NCBI GenBank assembly: GCA_011174815.1 | Contig: DUFF01000084.1 | Coordinates: 1 to 35,404, forward strand | Direction: 5' to 3' | DNA: 35,404 nucleotides | DNA from: Dehalococcoidia bacterium | Lineage (GTDB): Bacteria; Chloroflexota; Dehalococcoidia; Dehalococcoidales; RBG-16-60-22 | Shown here: piece after piece, positions 8,822-17,864 of the stretch | How the letters are laid out: each line of letters starts with the position of its first letter | Position numbering within the stretch: position 1 is the stretch's first letter | Program-made: the position numbers and the translations under genes | Notes under the pieces: generated by a model | The model's input: the letters and a program-made list of their open reading frames with translations, nothing else | Told to the model about the DNA's origin: nothing | The model's database searches: none

Positions 8822-9643
8822 TTACCAGATGTAGTAAAACCCGTCGCGCTTCACTACCTCTAATGGCGTGCCGAAGAGATGGGAAAGCGATTCCGATGCA
8901 ACCACCTCCTCTTTGCCGCCGTCCTTGAAGACCAAGCCTGCCTTGAGGAGGATAACACGCTCAATCTCAGGCAGGATATCGGCAGTATTATGCGTCACCA
9001 TGATAATGCCGGTGCCTGCGCCCGCAATCTTGCTCAGTATATTCCGCAGTTTATGAGCAGCGTGAAAGTCCAGACTTGAGGTCGGTTCATCGAGGACCAA
9101 GGCCTGAGGTTCATGTACCAGAGCCTGGCCAATCAGTATGCGCCGCGCCTCACCCGTTGAGATCTGGTTCATCTTTCGTTCCGCAAGGTGCGATATTTCC
9201 AGCAGCTCCATTACCTCCCGCCCTTTTTGTTCCATCGCTGGTGTTACATAATGATAAGGCCAGACCCCTATGCTACTGAAGAAGCCGGAAAGAATTATTT
9301 CCCCGCAGGTGAAGTTCCCGGTGCTGAGTGCAACTAAATCTTCGGTGACAATCCCCAGCAATTTGCGTAACTCAAAGACGTTCCAGTCCTCTCTACCGAG
9401 AATACGTACATAGGAATCAGGGATCCCGGCGTGGGGATAGCATTCCCGGGTGATGGTTTTGATGAGAAACGATTTGCCCGCGCCATTGGGGCCAAGTATG
9501 GCAACATGCTCCCCTACATTAACAGCAAGCGTTATGCCATTTAATACGATGCGGTCATTCTTGCTGACGACAACGTTCCGGTATTCAATTAACGATGTCT
9601 GGTGTTCTGCAGCTGATGGCATAGTCTCAATACAAAGATACAA
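8822..9643 (-). CDS. ABC transporter ATP-binding protein (stand-alone)
   Basis: Walker A GPNGAGKS, signature ISTGEARRILIGQALV, Walker B LVLDEPTSSLD. Confidence 0.9.
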   Translation of the reverse strand: MYLCIETMPSAAEHQTSLIEYRNVVVSKNDRIVLNGITLAVNVGEHVAILGPNGAGKSFLIKTITRECYPHAGIPDSYVRILGREDWNVFELRKLLGIVTEDLVALSTGNFTCGEIILSGFFSSIGVWPYHYVTPAMEQKGREVMELLEISHLAERKMNQISTGEARRILIGQALVHEPQALVLDEPTSSLDFHAAHKLRNILSKIAGAGTGIIMVTHNTADILPEIERVILLKAGLVFKDGGKEEVVASESLSHLFGTPLEVVKRDGFYYIW

Positions 9644-9757
9644 GAATTAAATTATGATTATACTGTCAGGGAGCGATTTAATATTTTATCATACTCGCCG
9701 GTACATTGACGAACACTGCTTATTTATATATTGTATTAGCACAAGGAGGTGAGCATA

Positions 9758-10519
9758 ATGGATATGTTTGATCTATCCGGAAAAGTGGCTATAGTAACCG
9801 GCGGCAATCAGGGAATCGGTTTGGCCATCACACGTGCCCTGGCCCAGGCTGGCGCCGCGGTTATCATCGCCAACCGCAGGGCCGAAGAAGGGGCCAATGC
9901 GGCCGAATCCCTGAAAAAAGAAGGCTTAAATGCAATTTCCATCCCCACCGATGTCAGTGATGAGTCATCGATAGCAGCAATGGTGGCCAAGGTAATCGAC
10001 AGTTACGGGAAAATCGATATTCTGGTTAATAATGCCGGAGTCATCGTCAGGAAACCCGCCGAAGAGACTACCAGAGAAGACTGGGAACATATTATGAATA
10101 TCAACCTGAGAGGCGTGTTTTTCTGTTGTCAGCTCGTGGGCAGAGAAATGATAAAGCGAAAAAAAGGCAAAATAATCAATATCTCCTCCGATGCAAGCCA
10201 GAGAGCCATGCCGGAACGTTCCGTATATGCCACTTCCAAAGCTGGCGTCTCCCACCTGACACGATGCCTGGCCACAGAATGGGCAGGACATAATATCAAC
10301 GTTAATGCCATTGGACCCGGCCCGACGCGCACCCCTTTGAATCAAAAATACTACGACGAAAACCCGGAGAAACTGCAGCAGACGGTACAGTCCATTCCCA
10401 TGGGCAGAATGGGCGACACCTCGGACTACATGGGTGCAGCGGTTTTTCTCGCTTCGGAAGCCTCCAATTTTGTCACCGGCCAGACATTGCTCGTCGAGGG
10501 TGGTTCGACCATCTGGTAG
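9758..10519 (+). CDS. Short-chain dehydrogenase/reductase
   Basis: AAGGAGGTGAGCATAATG start; TGGNQGIG, NNAG, YATSKAG motifs and VEGG C-terminus. Preferred ATG at 9758 over the track's GTG. Confidence 0.95.
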   Translation: MDMFDLSGKVAIVTGGNQGIGLAITRALAQAGAAVIIANRRAEEGANAAESLKKEGLNAISIPTDVSDESSIAAMVAKVIDSYGKIDILVNNAGVIVRKPAEETTREDWEHIMNINLRGVFFCCQLVGREMIKRKKGKIINISSDASQRAMPERSVYATSKAGVSHLTRCLATEWAGHNINVNAIGPGPTRTPLNQKYYDENPEKLQQTVQSIPMGRMGDTSDYMGAAVFLASEASNFVTGQTLLVEGGSTIW

Positions 10520-10570
10520 GTATAAAGTGATGTGCCATTTTTTAAATATTTGTTCCCAAGGAGGTTATGT

Positions 10571-11206
10571 ATGGCGGACTATGAAGCATTAAAGAAAAGG
10601 ATTCAAGAACTGGCCGAGAAATCCTGGGATAGTGAGCCTATTAGGGCCTGGTTCAACAAACTCAGCGAGGAAGATATTCCCAGAAAGACTTTACTGCGCG
10701 AGGAAATAATCGCCCGTAAACAGGAAGTCCTGGACCGTGTCCAGCGAAAAGGCGAGGAATGTGAATTCCTCAGCCACAGCTGAGCCAAGGGTGCGGCTCT
10801 TCCCGTGATGGAGGAGTTCGGCCTGGGAAATATGGATATTATCCAGGCGCTTTCACCTTTTCCCGGCTTTGGCGCCACCGGCAGAATCTGCGGAGCCGTA
10901 TCTGGAGGCCTTGTTGCTCTCGGCCTGTATTTTGGCAGCGCGGACATGACCGATTACTCGAAAACCGGCGCTGCTATCAGTGCAGCCCGTAAATTTCTGC
11001 CCCGCTTTGAGGAGGTGCTCGGTTCTCTGCAGTGCGCTGAAATACAGGAAGACGCGATATTCGGCCGCTTCATGGATCCCAGGGCCAGCCAGGAGAATAT
11101 GCAAGCTTTTATAGATGCCAAAGGTTACGCGAAATGCGCGCTGCCCGCGGCGATAGGTGCCAGGCTTGCTGCCGAAATCATCATCGAAGACATGGCGCAG
11201 CAATGA
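10571..11206 (+). CDS. Putative selenoprotein, C-GCAxxG-C-C family redox protein (UGA at 10781-10783 read as Sec71)
   Basis: The two track ORFs are in the same frame and separated only by TGA: MADYEALKK...GEECEFLSHS-U-AKGAALPVMEEFGLGNMDIIQALSPFPGFGATGRICGAVSGGLVALGLYFG...LQCAEI...YAKCALP. Start behind AAGGAGGTTATGT. U aligns with the first conserved Cys of the family; the CGAxxG and the two later Cys are present. Confidence 0.82.
10797..10816 (+). promoter_or_regulatory. Candidate bacterial SECIS hairpin
   Basis: CUCUUCC-CGUGAU-GGAGGAG: 7-bp stem (one G-U) extendable by two G-U pairs, 6-nt loop with G at loop position 2; loop begins 21 nt after the UGA. Confidence 0.65.
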
Positions 11207-11258
11207 GCGGTTGAACTATATTTTTCGCAAGCGCTGGATATATATTTATTTAACGGTC

Positions 11259-11717
11259 CTAGAATTGGCTGAAATGGGCAGCTAACCGCCTTTTCAGCGC
11301 CTGGTATTGCCCCCATATCTGCTGCGGCATTCTGGCACCGAACCTATTGAGGAACTCTTGAATCTCAGCGATTTCCTGCGCCCGTTCGTCTCTATTTACA
11401 GCAAAAAGCTTTTCAAACTTCTCCCGCGGAAAATCTAGGCCATCGAGAGTTAAATCTTCATGATTCGGCATCAGCCCCAAAGGTGTCTCCCTTGCTGAGA
11501 TGCGACCCTTCACCCGGTCAATGATCCATTTCAGCACCCGTATGTTCTCTCCAAATCCCGGCCAGATGAGCTTTCCCTCTTCATCCAAACAGAACCAGTT
11601 TGCCGAATAAATTCTTGGTGGCTGCGCGGCTGGTCTTCCTGCATCGATTTTAGCTAAATATTTCGTTCTTTCAATAGACCGTTGTCGAATGGTATAATTT
11701 GTAATAAAGTTTGGCAT
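11259..11717 (-). pseudogene. C-terminal remnant of GTP-type phosphoenolpyruvate carboxykinase
   Basis: KYLAKIDAGRPAAQPPRIYSANWFCLDEEGKLIWPGFGENIRVLKWIIDRVKG...TPLGLMPNHEDL matches the PckG C-terminal region; the N-terminal three quarters (active site) are absent and the upstream DNA is occupied by an opposing GNAT gene. Confidence 0.8.
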
Positions 11718-11719
11718 AT

Positions 11720-12205
11720 ATGATACGTCAGTGCCGGGCCAGTGATGCCCAGAGAATGTACTTTATCATCAATAAAGCCGCGGAAGCGTATGAAGGCGTG
11801 ATTCCGCCCGACCGTTACCAGCAGCCCTATATGTCGATGGGTGAACTAAGAGAGGAAATGGAACGGGCTACCTTCTACGGCTGGGTAGCAGGTGAAGAGC
11901 TAGTGGGTATTATGGGAATGGAACCAATCAAAGATGTAACTCTTATCCGTCATGCTTACGTTTTGCCCGAGCATCAACGAAAAGGCATTGCCACTAAACT
12001 GCTCGACCATATTAAACGTATGGTGAAGACATCCCGATTGCTGGTGGGGACATGGGCCGATGCCAGCTGGGCGATTTCTTTCTACCAGAAACATGGATTT
12101 CATCTGTTGCCCGATAAAGACCTGCTGCTGAAAACATACTGGGATATTCCCCGGCGACAGATTGAAACTTCCGTGGTGCTGGGTATAGATTGCAGACAGG
12201 CATGA
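11720..12205 (+). CDS. GNAT-family N-acetyltransferase
   Basis: MIRQCRASDAQRMYFIINKAA...LIRHAYVLPEHQRKGIATKLLDHI...SFYQKHGF. Confidence 0.85.
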   Translation: MIRQCRASDAQRMYFIINKAAEAYEGVIPPDRYQQPYMSMGELREEMERATFYGWVAGEELVGIMGMEPIKDVTLIRHAYVLPEHQRKGIATKLLDHIKRMVKTSRLLVGTWADASWAISFYQKHGFHLLPDKDLLLKTYWDIPRRQIETSVVLGIDCRQA

Positions 12206-12215
12206 AGGAGTCAAG

Positions 12216-12572
12216 ATGAATGTAAAGTCTCTGAATCGGCTGCTTCAGGCAGCGGTGATAACCCTCTCAATGATCGCAGTATGCCAGGAACTGGAAAAGC
12301 CAAAAGAAGAACGTGAGTGGCATGGGAAGGCGGCTGGCTTTGTCCCTTATGATTTCCGGATGCCCACTATGGAACGAATCAGGGAAGCATACTGGAACCC
12401 CTACGACAGCCGGATCCTGGTCCCCGAAGCGTTTGGCGTCGGCTGGGCGATTAACTTCTACGCACTGCTCGAGCGTTTGAGGCTGATCGGGCAGGACCTT
12501 TCCGAGGAAGATTTCCTGATGCCAGGCCAGCACATGAAAAAGGTATTGACTCACGCGCTTGAGGCTGAGTAG
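12216..12572 (+). CDS. Conserved small protein, possibly DUF5808-like
   Basis: RBS AAGGAG; VPYDFRMPTMERIREAYWNPYDSRILVPEAFGVGWAINF. Family name is from memory. Confidence 0.6.
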   Translation: MNVKSLNRLLQAAVITLSMIAVCQELEKPKEEREWHGKAAGFVPYDFRMPTMERIREAYWNPYDSRILVPEAFGVGWAINFYALLERLRLIGQDLSEEDFLMPGQHMKKVLTHALEAE

Positions 12573-12623
12573 GCATCGGTTCTCTCGATATCAGAAAACG
12601 ACAAAGGAGGATAGGCATATCCT

Positions 12624-13499
12624 TTGACAGCTCATGTTAATCCGCAGGAAAAAGCAGCATTCATTCAGGAAGAAATCAGGGCTTTTGTGCGCAATAGCCC
12701 GCTGAATCGCATGCCTGATGCCGATGATGACTTTATCTTTGACGAACCACTGGTCCAGTTTGCCGATGGCAATGATTCAATCTTCAACGATTATAAAAAG
12801 ATAATTGACCCCTCCCACCTCACCCCCCGTGAAGCCCTGGCCGCAGCTTATGAGAAAAGCCCCGGAGACCTGCCAGCACAGCTGTCCGTCGTCAGCTGGA
12901 TACTGCCCATTACCGGCAAGACGCGGGAATCAAATCGACCTCAAAAGAGGGTACCATCGCGTCTCTGGGTATACACCCGATGGTACGGAGAAAAGCTCAA
13001 CGAGGCGCTGAGGGCACACGTGGTCGAAGTCATCACAGAGAGAGGCTATCTTGCCACCGCACCAATGCTCCAGCCATACTTCAAGAGAATGGACAACTAC
13101 GCCGGCCCTCTTTCCAACTGGTCGGAACGGCACATCGCCTACGCCGCCGGGCTGGGCACCTTCAGCCTCTCCGACGGCTTCATCACCGAGCGGGGCATCG
13201 CCCACCGCTGCGGCAGCGTGGTCACCGATATGCCCCTCCCCATCAGCCCGCGGACTGCTCAAACACCGTATTCAAACTGCTTATTTTATGTCAACAATGA
13301 ATGCCGGGAGTGTATTCCCCGCTGTCCTGCCGGCGCCATCACCGAACAGGGCCATGATAAGATAAGATGCCGTGATTACCAGCACGATGAAATCGGCTAC
13401 ATCAGGCAGAGATACGGCGTGGAAGTGGCCGGCTGCGGGCTATGCCAGACCGGTGTCCGCTGCGAGTTCAAAAACCCGGCGAAAAAATTAAAAGTCTGA
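12624..13499 (+). CDS. 4Fe-4S double-cluster protein, epoxyqueuosine-reductase (QueG)-like
   Basis: TTG start behind AAAGGAGG; SERHIAYAAGLGTFSLSDGFITERGIAHRCGSVVTD; cluster motif C-x7-C-x2-C-x3-CP and GCGLCQTGVRCEF. Confidence 0.75.
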   Translation: MTAHVNPQEKAAFIQEEIRAFVRNSPLNRMPDADDDFIFDEPLVQFADGNDSIFNDYKKIIDPSHLTPREALAAAYEKSPGDLPAQLSVVSWILPITGKTRESNRPQKRVPSRLWVYTRWYGEKLNEALRAHVVEVITERGYLATAPMLQPYFKRMDNYAGPLSNWSERHIAYAAGLGTFSLSDGFITERGIAHRCGSVVTDMPLPISPRTAQTPYSNCLFYVNNECRECIPRCPAGAITEQGHDKIRCRDYQHDEIGYIRQRYGVEVAGCGLCQTGVRCEFKNPAKKLKV

Positions 13500-14747
13500 C
13501 CATGTCCCCCACACCCCATCCTGGTAAATGCTCTCCAGCTTTACGGGCACCAGCTGATTGGTCAAATCCTCATTGCTCCTTGTGTAGACCCTGATGTAGT
13601 TTGCCGTGTAGCCTGACCAGACGCCATTTGATTTCTGCTCCCACAACACCGGCATGGCTCGGCCCAGAAAGTGCTGCCGGAAATTAAGGGCGCTTTCCCC
13701 GGCCAGCGCCAGCATCTTCTTGACCCTCTCCCTCTTTACCTTATCTGAAACCTGGTCCGTTATATCGGCGGCCTCTGTCCCCGGCCGCCGTGAGTAAGGA
13801 AAGACATGGATACGGGCAAAGCCAGTCCGCCGGCAGAAATCATGGCTCTCCTTGAATTCGGCCTCGGTCTCACCAGGGAAACCAGCGATAACGTCGGTGG
13901 TGATGGCTGTATCCGGCAACTCCCTTCTAATCAAAGCGACCGCGTACTGATAGTCCGCCGAAGTATAGCGCCGCTTCATCCGCCTGAGGACAGAGTCGCT
14001 GCCGCTCTGCAGGGAAAGGTGGAACTGCGGACACAATCGACTATCTTCCCACAGCTCAAGCAACTCTGCGGATACCTCCTGAGGTTGCAAAGATGACAGC
14101 CTCAACCTGGTTACTCCAGTTTCCGCCAGAATGCGCTTTAAAAGACCAGCGAAATTTATGCCATCGCAGTGATAGGCTCCGACTTCGGTGCCCGTGAGCA
14201 CCACTTCCCTAGCTCCGCCGGCTATCCGGTCTTTCACTTCAGCGATGACCTTTTCCACGGGCACGCTTTTCACTTTCCTCCGCACCAGCGGCACGATGCA
14301 GTAACTGCAGAAATCACGGCAGCCGTCCTGAATTTTCAGAAAGGAGCGGTTCCGTCCATAATCATATCCGTTGTGCTCGCCCGGAGGTAAAGAGGCAAGA
14401 CAGCCAGATGCCCGCAGCTTATCGAGCACCTGTGTCTTCCGGTCGTTGCCGAGGACGAGGTCAACACCTTCTATCCCGGCCAGTTCCTGAGGCGACCTCT
14501 CCGCATAGCAGCCAATGGCTATCAACCGGGCAGCACCATTGCGGCGGTGCGCCTGCCTGAGCAGGTTCCGGGCCTTGCGGTCGGCGATGTGCGTCACCGT
14601 GCAGGTATTTAGTATATAGATATCGGCCTCGGCCACGGACCTGACCAGCGTATAACCCGCCGCCGCCAGTTCCCGTGCCAGTGTTTCGGCCTCCGCCTGG
14701 TTCAGCTTGCAGCCAAGCGTGTCTAAAGCAATCCTAATATCGCTCAT
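13488..14747 (-). CDS. mtaB: tRNA t6A37 methylthiotransferase
   Basis: MSDIRIALDTLGCKLNQAEAETLARELAAAGY; radical-SAM CRDFCSYCIVPLVRRKVKSVP; LRLSSLQPQE; FHLSLQSGSDSVLRRMKRRYT. Confidence 0.9.
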   Translation of the reverse strand: MSDIRIALDTLGCKLNQAEAETLARELAAAGYTLVRSVAEADIYILNTCTVTHIADRKARNLLRQAHRRNGAARLIAIGCYAERSPQELAGIEGVDLVLGNDRKTQVLDKLRASGCLASLPPGEHNGYDYGRNRSFLKIQDGCRDFCSYCIVPLVRRKVKSVPVEKVIAEVKDRIAGGAREVVLTGTEVGAYHCDGINFAGLLKRILAETGVTRLRLSSLQPQEVSAELLELWEDSRLCPQFHLSLQSGSDSVLRRMKRRYTSADYQYAVALIRRELPDTAITTDVIAGFPGETEAEFKESHDFCRRTGFARIHVFPYSRRPGTEAADITDQVSDKVKRERVKKMLALAGESALNFRQHFLGRAMPVLWEQKSNGVWSGYTANYIRVYTRSNEDLTNQLVPVKLESIYQDGVWGTWSDF

Positions 14748-14903
14748 TGCCCCTATCTTCAATATCATTATAGAGTCGTCATTCACCAGCGGTCAAAGCC
14801 AGGGCTCCGCTTGCAAACGGGCAGCAATTATGGTAAAAAACTAATTAAATCACCTAGAAATTACGGGTTCTAATCTATTAAAGAGAAATATGGAGCATCG
14901 CTC

Positions 14904-16157
14904 ATGAATAGCAATAAAGATCGGGTTGTGGTCACGGGGATGGGCACTCTCAGCCCCCTCGGCCTGGATACCAAAACCACCTGGGAAGGACTGGTTGCCG
15001 GCCAGTCCGGCATTGACTACATAACGTTGTTTGACCCGGCAGACATGGAGGTCAAGTTCGCCGGTGAGGTGAAGGGTTTCGTACCCACGGACTACGTTGA
15101 ACGCAAAGAAGCACGCCGCATGGATCGCTTTGCCCAGCTGGCAGTCGCAGCCAGCCGGGAGGCGGTAGAATCTTCGCGGCTGGAAATCAACCATACCAAC
15201 AGCGAGGACATCGGGGTCATCATCGGCTCAGGCATTGGTGGGCTTACCACCCTGTTTGAACAGGCCAAAATACTCGTGGAAAGAGGGCCAGACCGCGTCA
15301 GCCCATTCCTAGCTCCAATGATGATTGCCGATATTGCTGCCGCCCAGATATCTATAGCACTTGGCATCAAGGGGCCCAATTTCTGCACCACGTCGGCCTG
15401 TTCCAGCGGCTCGGATGCCATCGGTGCCGCGTGTGAACTCATCAGACACGGTGATGCTCGGGTAATGCTGGCCGGCGGTACCGAGGCCATCATCAATCCG
15501 CTGGGCATTACCGCCTTCAGCGCCTTGAAAGCGATTTCCACCAGAAATGATGCTCCCAAGAAAGCCTCTCGCCCCTTTGACGCCGAGCGCGACGGATTTG
15601 TCATCAGCGAGGGTGCCTGTGTACTTATCCTGGAGAAGTTGGGGCACGCCCTGAAAAGAGGCGCTCCTGTCCTGGCAGAAGTCGCTGCTTACGGGGCCAC
15701 GGCCGATTCCTTTCACGTTACTCAGCCGCTGGAAAGCGGCGAAGGCGCTGCCAAAGCCATGCGCATCGCGCTGAAAAAGGCGGGGTTGTCTCCGACAGAC
15801 ATCGATTATATCAACGCCCACGGTACTTCGACGCAGTTAAACGACACCATGGAGACCAGAGCTATAAAAACCGTCTTCGGTAATTACGCCTACCGGGTGC
15901 CGATAAGCTCTACCAAGTCCATGCTGGGGCACCTCATCGGCTGTGCCGGCGCCACCGAAGCACTGATCTGTATCCTGTCCATCATGAACGGCATTATCCC
16001 GCCAACCATCAACTACGACCACCCCGACCCCGATTGTGACCTTGACTACGTGCCCAACGTCGCCCGCGAGGCGGAAGTTAATACGGCACTGTCCAACTCG
16101 TTCGGGTTCGGCGGACATAACTCGGTACTGATATTCCGAAAATATTCCGAGGCATAA
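14904..16157 (+). CDS. fabF: 3-oxoacyl-ACP synthase II
   Basis: VVVTGMGTLSPLGLD, TTSACSSGSDAIG, NAHGTSTQLND, KSMLGHLIGCAGATEA, NSFGFGGHN. Confidence 0.95.
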   Translation: MNSNKDRVVVTGMGTLSPLGLDTKTTWEGLVAGQSGIDYITLFDPADMEVKFAGEVKGFVPTDYVERKEARRMDRFAQLAVAASREAVESSRLEINHTNSEDIGVIIGSGIGGLTTLFEQAKILVERGPDRVSPFLAPMMIADIAAAQISIALGIKGPNFCTTSACSSGSDAIGAACELIRHGDARVMLAGGTEAIINPLGITAFSALKAISTRNDAPKKASRPFDAERDGFVISEGACVLILEKLGHALKRGAPVLAEVAAYGATADSFHVTQPLESGEGAAKAMRIALKKAGLSPTDIDYINAHGTSTQLNDTMETRAIKTVFGNYAYRVPISSTKSMLGHLIGCAGATEALICILSIMNGIIPPTINYDHPDPDCDLDYVPNVAREAEVNTALSNSFGFGGHNSVLIFRKYSEA

Positions 16158-16159
16158 GC

Positions 16160-17851
16160 TTGAGTCGCTACCGCTGGAATGTGCTGCCACCGGTGCCGCG
16201 CCAGTATCTGGCGAGCAACTCGAGCATTCCTCCTCTTTTGGTCCAGCTCCTGTTCAATCGCGGCTTGAAAGAGCCGGCACAATTAACGTCTTTCCTCGCC
16301 GTCGACCGAAACCTCTGCAGCAGCCCGCTGCTGCTGCCGGATATCCATTCGGCTGTAGCCAGAATATATCGGGCCTTGCTCTCCGGAGAACCGATCGCCA
16401 TCTACGGCGACTATGATGCTGATGGCATCACCGCCACTGCTCTGCTTGTGCAGGGCCTTTCCGCACTAGGCGGCACCGTGGTTCCTTATATCCCGCACCG
16501 CCTGACTGAAGGCTACGGTTTGAAAACAACGGCACTGGAGAACCTCCGTCAGCAGGGCTTTAGGCTCGTGGTCACCGTCGATTGCGGGATTACCAGCGTG
16601 CCCGAAGTCAGACGGGCGAGGAGACTGGGGCTGGATATCGTTATTACCGACCATCATACACCGTTGCCCGAAATACCGCCGGCGGTGGCCATTGTCAATC
16701 CAAAGCTGGCCGGTTCTGCCTATCCCTTTACGGAACTGACCGGCGCTGGGGTAGCATTTAAATTGCTCCAGGCGCTCTACCAGAGCGTTGGTCGGGAAGG
16801 GCAACTGGAGGAACTGGTGGACCTGGCCGCACTCGGCACCGTCGCCGATATGTCACCGCTGCAGGGCGAAAACCGCTACCTGGTAAAAGAAGGGCTGCGG
16901 TTGATGAACCGGAATCCACGCCTGGGGCTGAGGGCGCTTATCGACCAAGCAGGGTTAAGCGGCGGAAGTCTTGACGCCGAATGCATATCCTGGATGATTG
17001 CCCCACGACTTAATGCCGCGGGACGACTGGAACACGCCATGTCCAGCTACAAATTGCTCACCACCGACTCCTCAACTGAAGCCCGCCGACTGGCACGCTG
17101 GCTGGAGCAGAAAAATACCGAGCGACAGAAGCTCACCTCCAGCACACTGATGCGGGCCAGGGAGCAGGTTCTCTCGCGCGGCATCTTGCCGCTTCTCATG
17201 GCCAGCGACCGGGACTACTTCCTCGGCATTGCCGGGCTGGTGGCCAGCCGACTGGCTGAGGAATTCTATCGCCCGGCGGTGGTCGTTAAGACCGGTGGAA
17301 AAGTGAGCAGCGGCAGCTGCCGCAGCATTCCGGAGTTCAACATCATCGCTGCCCTGAAAGAGAGCCGACACCTGCTCTCGCAGTTCGGCGGGCATTCCCA
17401 AGCGGCTGGCTTCACCCTGCCCACTCGAAACCTGCCCCGGCTTGAGGAAATATTGTTGAACCTGGCCACCGTTCAGCTCAGAGAAGTTGAGCTGCGCCCC
17501 AGCCTTGATATCGACGCCGAGATTACATTACCCGACCTCGGTGGAGATACCTTCCAGATAACGCAGCAGCTGGCCCCTTTTGGCCGCGGCAACCCCCTGC
17601 CCACCTACCTCAGCCGGCGCGTTGAAGTTACGGACTGCCGTACCATGGGCAATGGTGGCGAACACCTGCGCCTGAAGCTCAGGCAGAACGGTACCAGGTG
17701 GGACGCTGTTGCCTTCCGTCTGGGCAGCTGCCTAGCAGATGTCTCTCCCGTTATAGATATCGTATATAATCTGGAAATAGACCGCTGGCAGGGAAAGGAG
17801 ACACTCAGGCTCAATATCCTGGATTTCGCACCAAGCAGCCAATCTCCGTAA
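16160..17851 (+). CDS. recJ: Single-stranded-DNA-specific exonuclease RecJ
   Basis: IYGDYDADGITATALL, VTVDCGIT, VITDHHTP, LAALGTVADMSPL, SGSCRSIPEFNI, QFGGHSQAAGFTL. Confidence 0.95.
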   Translation: MSRYRWNVLPPVPRQYLASNSSIPPLLVQLLFNRGLKEPAQLTSFLAVDRNLCSSPLLLPDIHSAVARIYRALLSGEPIAIYGDYDADGITATALLVQGLSALGGTVVPYIPHRLTEGYGLKTTALENLRQQGFRLVVTVDCGITSVPEVRRARRLGLDIVITDHHTPLPEIPPAVAIVNPKLAGSAYPFTELTGAGVAFKLLQALYQSVGREGQLEELVDLAALGTVADMSPLQGENRYLVKEGLRLMNRNPRLGLRALIDQAGLSGGSLDAECISWMIAPRLNAAGRLEHAMSSYKLLTTDSSTEARRLARWLEQKNTERQKLTSSTLMRAREQVLSRGILPLLMASDRDYFLGIAGLVASRLAEEFYRPAVVVKTGGKVSSGSCRSIPEFNIIAALKESRHLLSQFGGHSQAAGFTLPTRNLPRLEEILLNLATVQLREVELRPSLDIDAEITLPDLGGDTFQITQQLAPFGRGNPLPTYLSRRVEVTDCRTMGNGGEHLRLKLRQNGTRWDAVAFRLGSCLADVSPVIDIVYNLEIDRWQGKETLRLNILDFAPSSQSP

Positions 17852-17864
17852 AACATTTAGGTAG

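Noticed and set aside
10782-10799. GAGCC-AAGGGUGC-GGCUC hairpin overlapping the UGA as SECIS
   Set aside because: The loop starts only a few nucleotides after the UGA, too close for a bacterial SECIS; the hairpin at 10797-10816 fits the spacing better.
10532-11206. Two separate small genes, or a simple nonsense pseudogene
   Set aside because: The frame continues exactly across one UGA, conserved-family residues flank both sides, and the UGA falls on a redox Cys position; a pseudogene remains possible but less likely.
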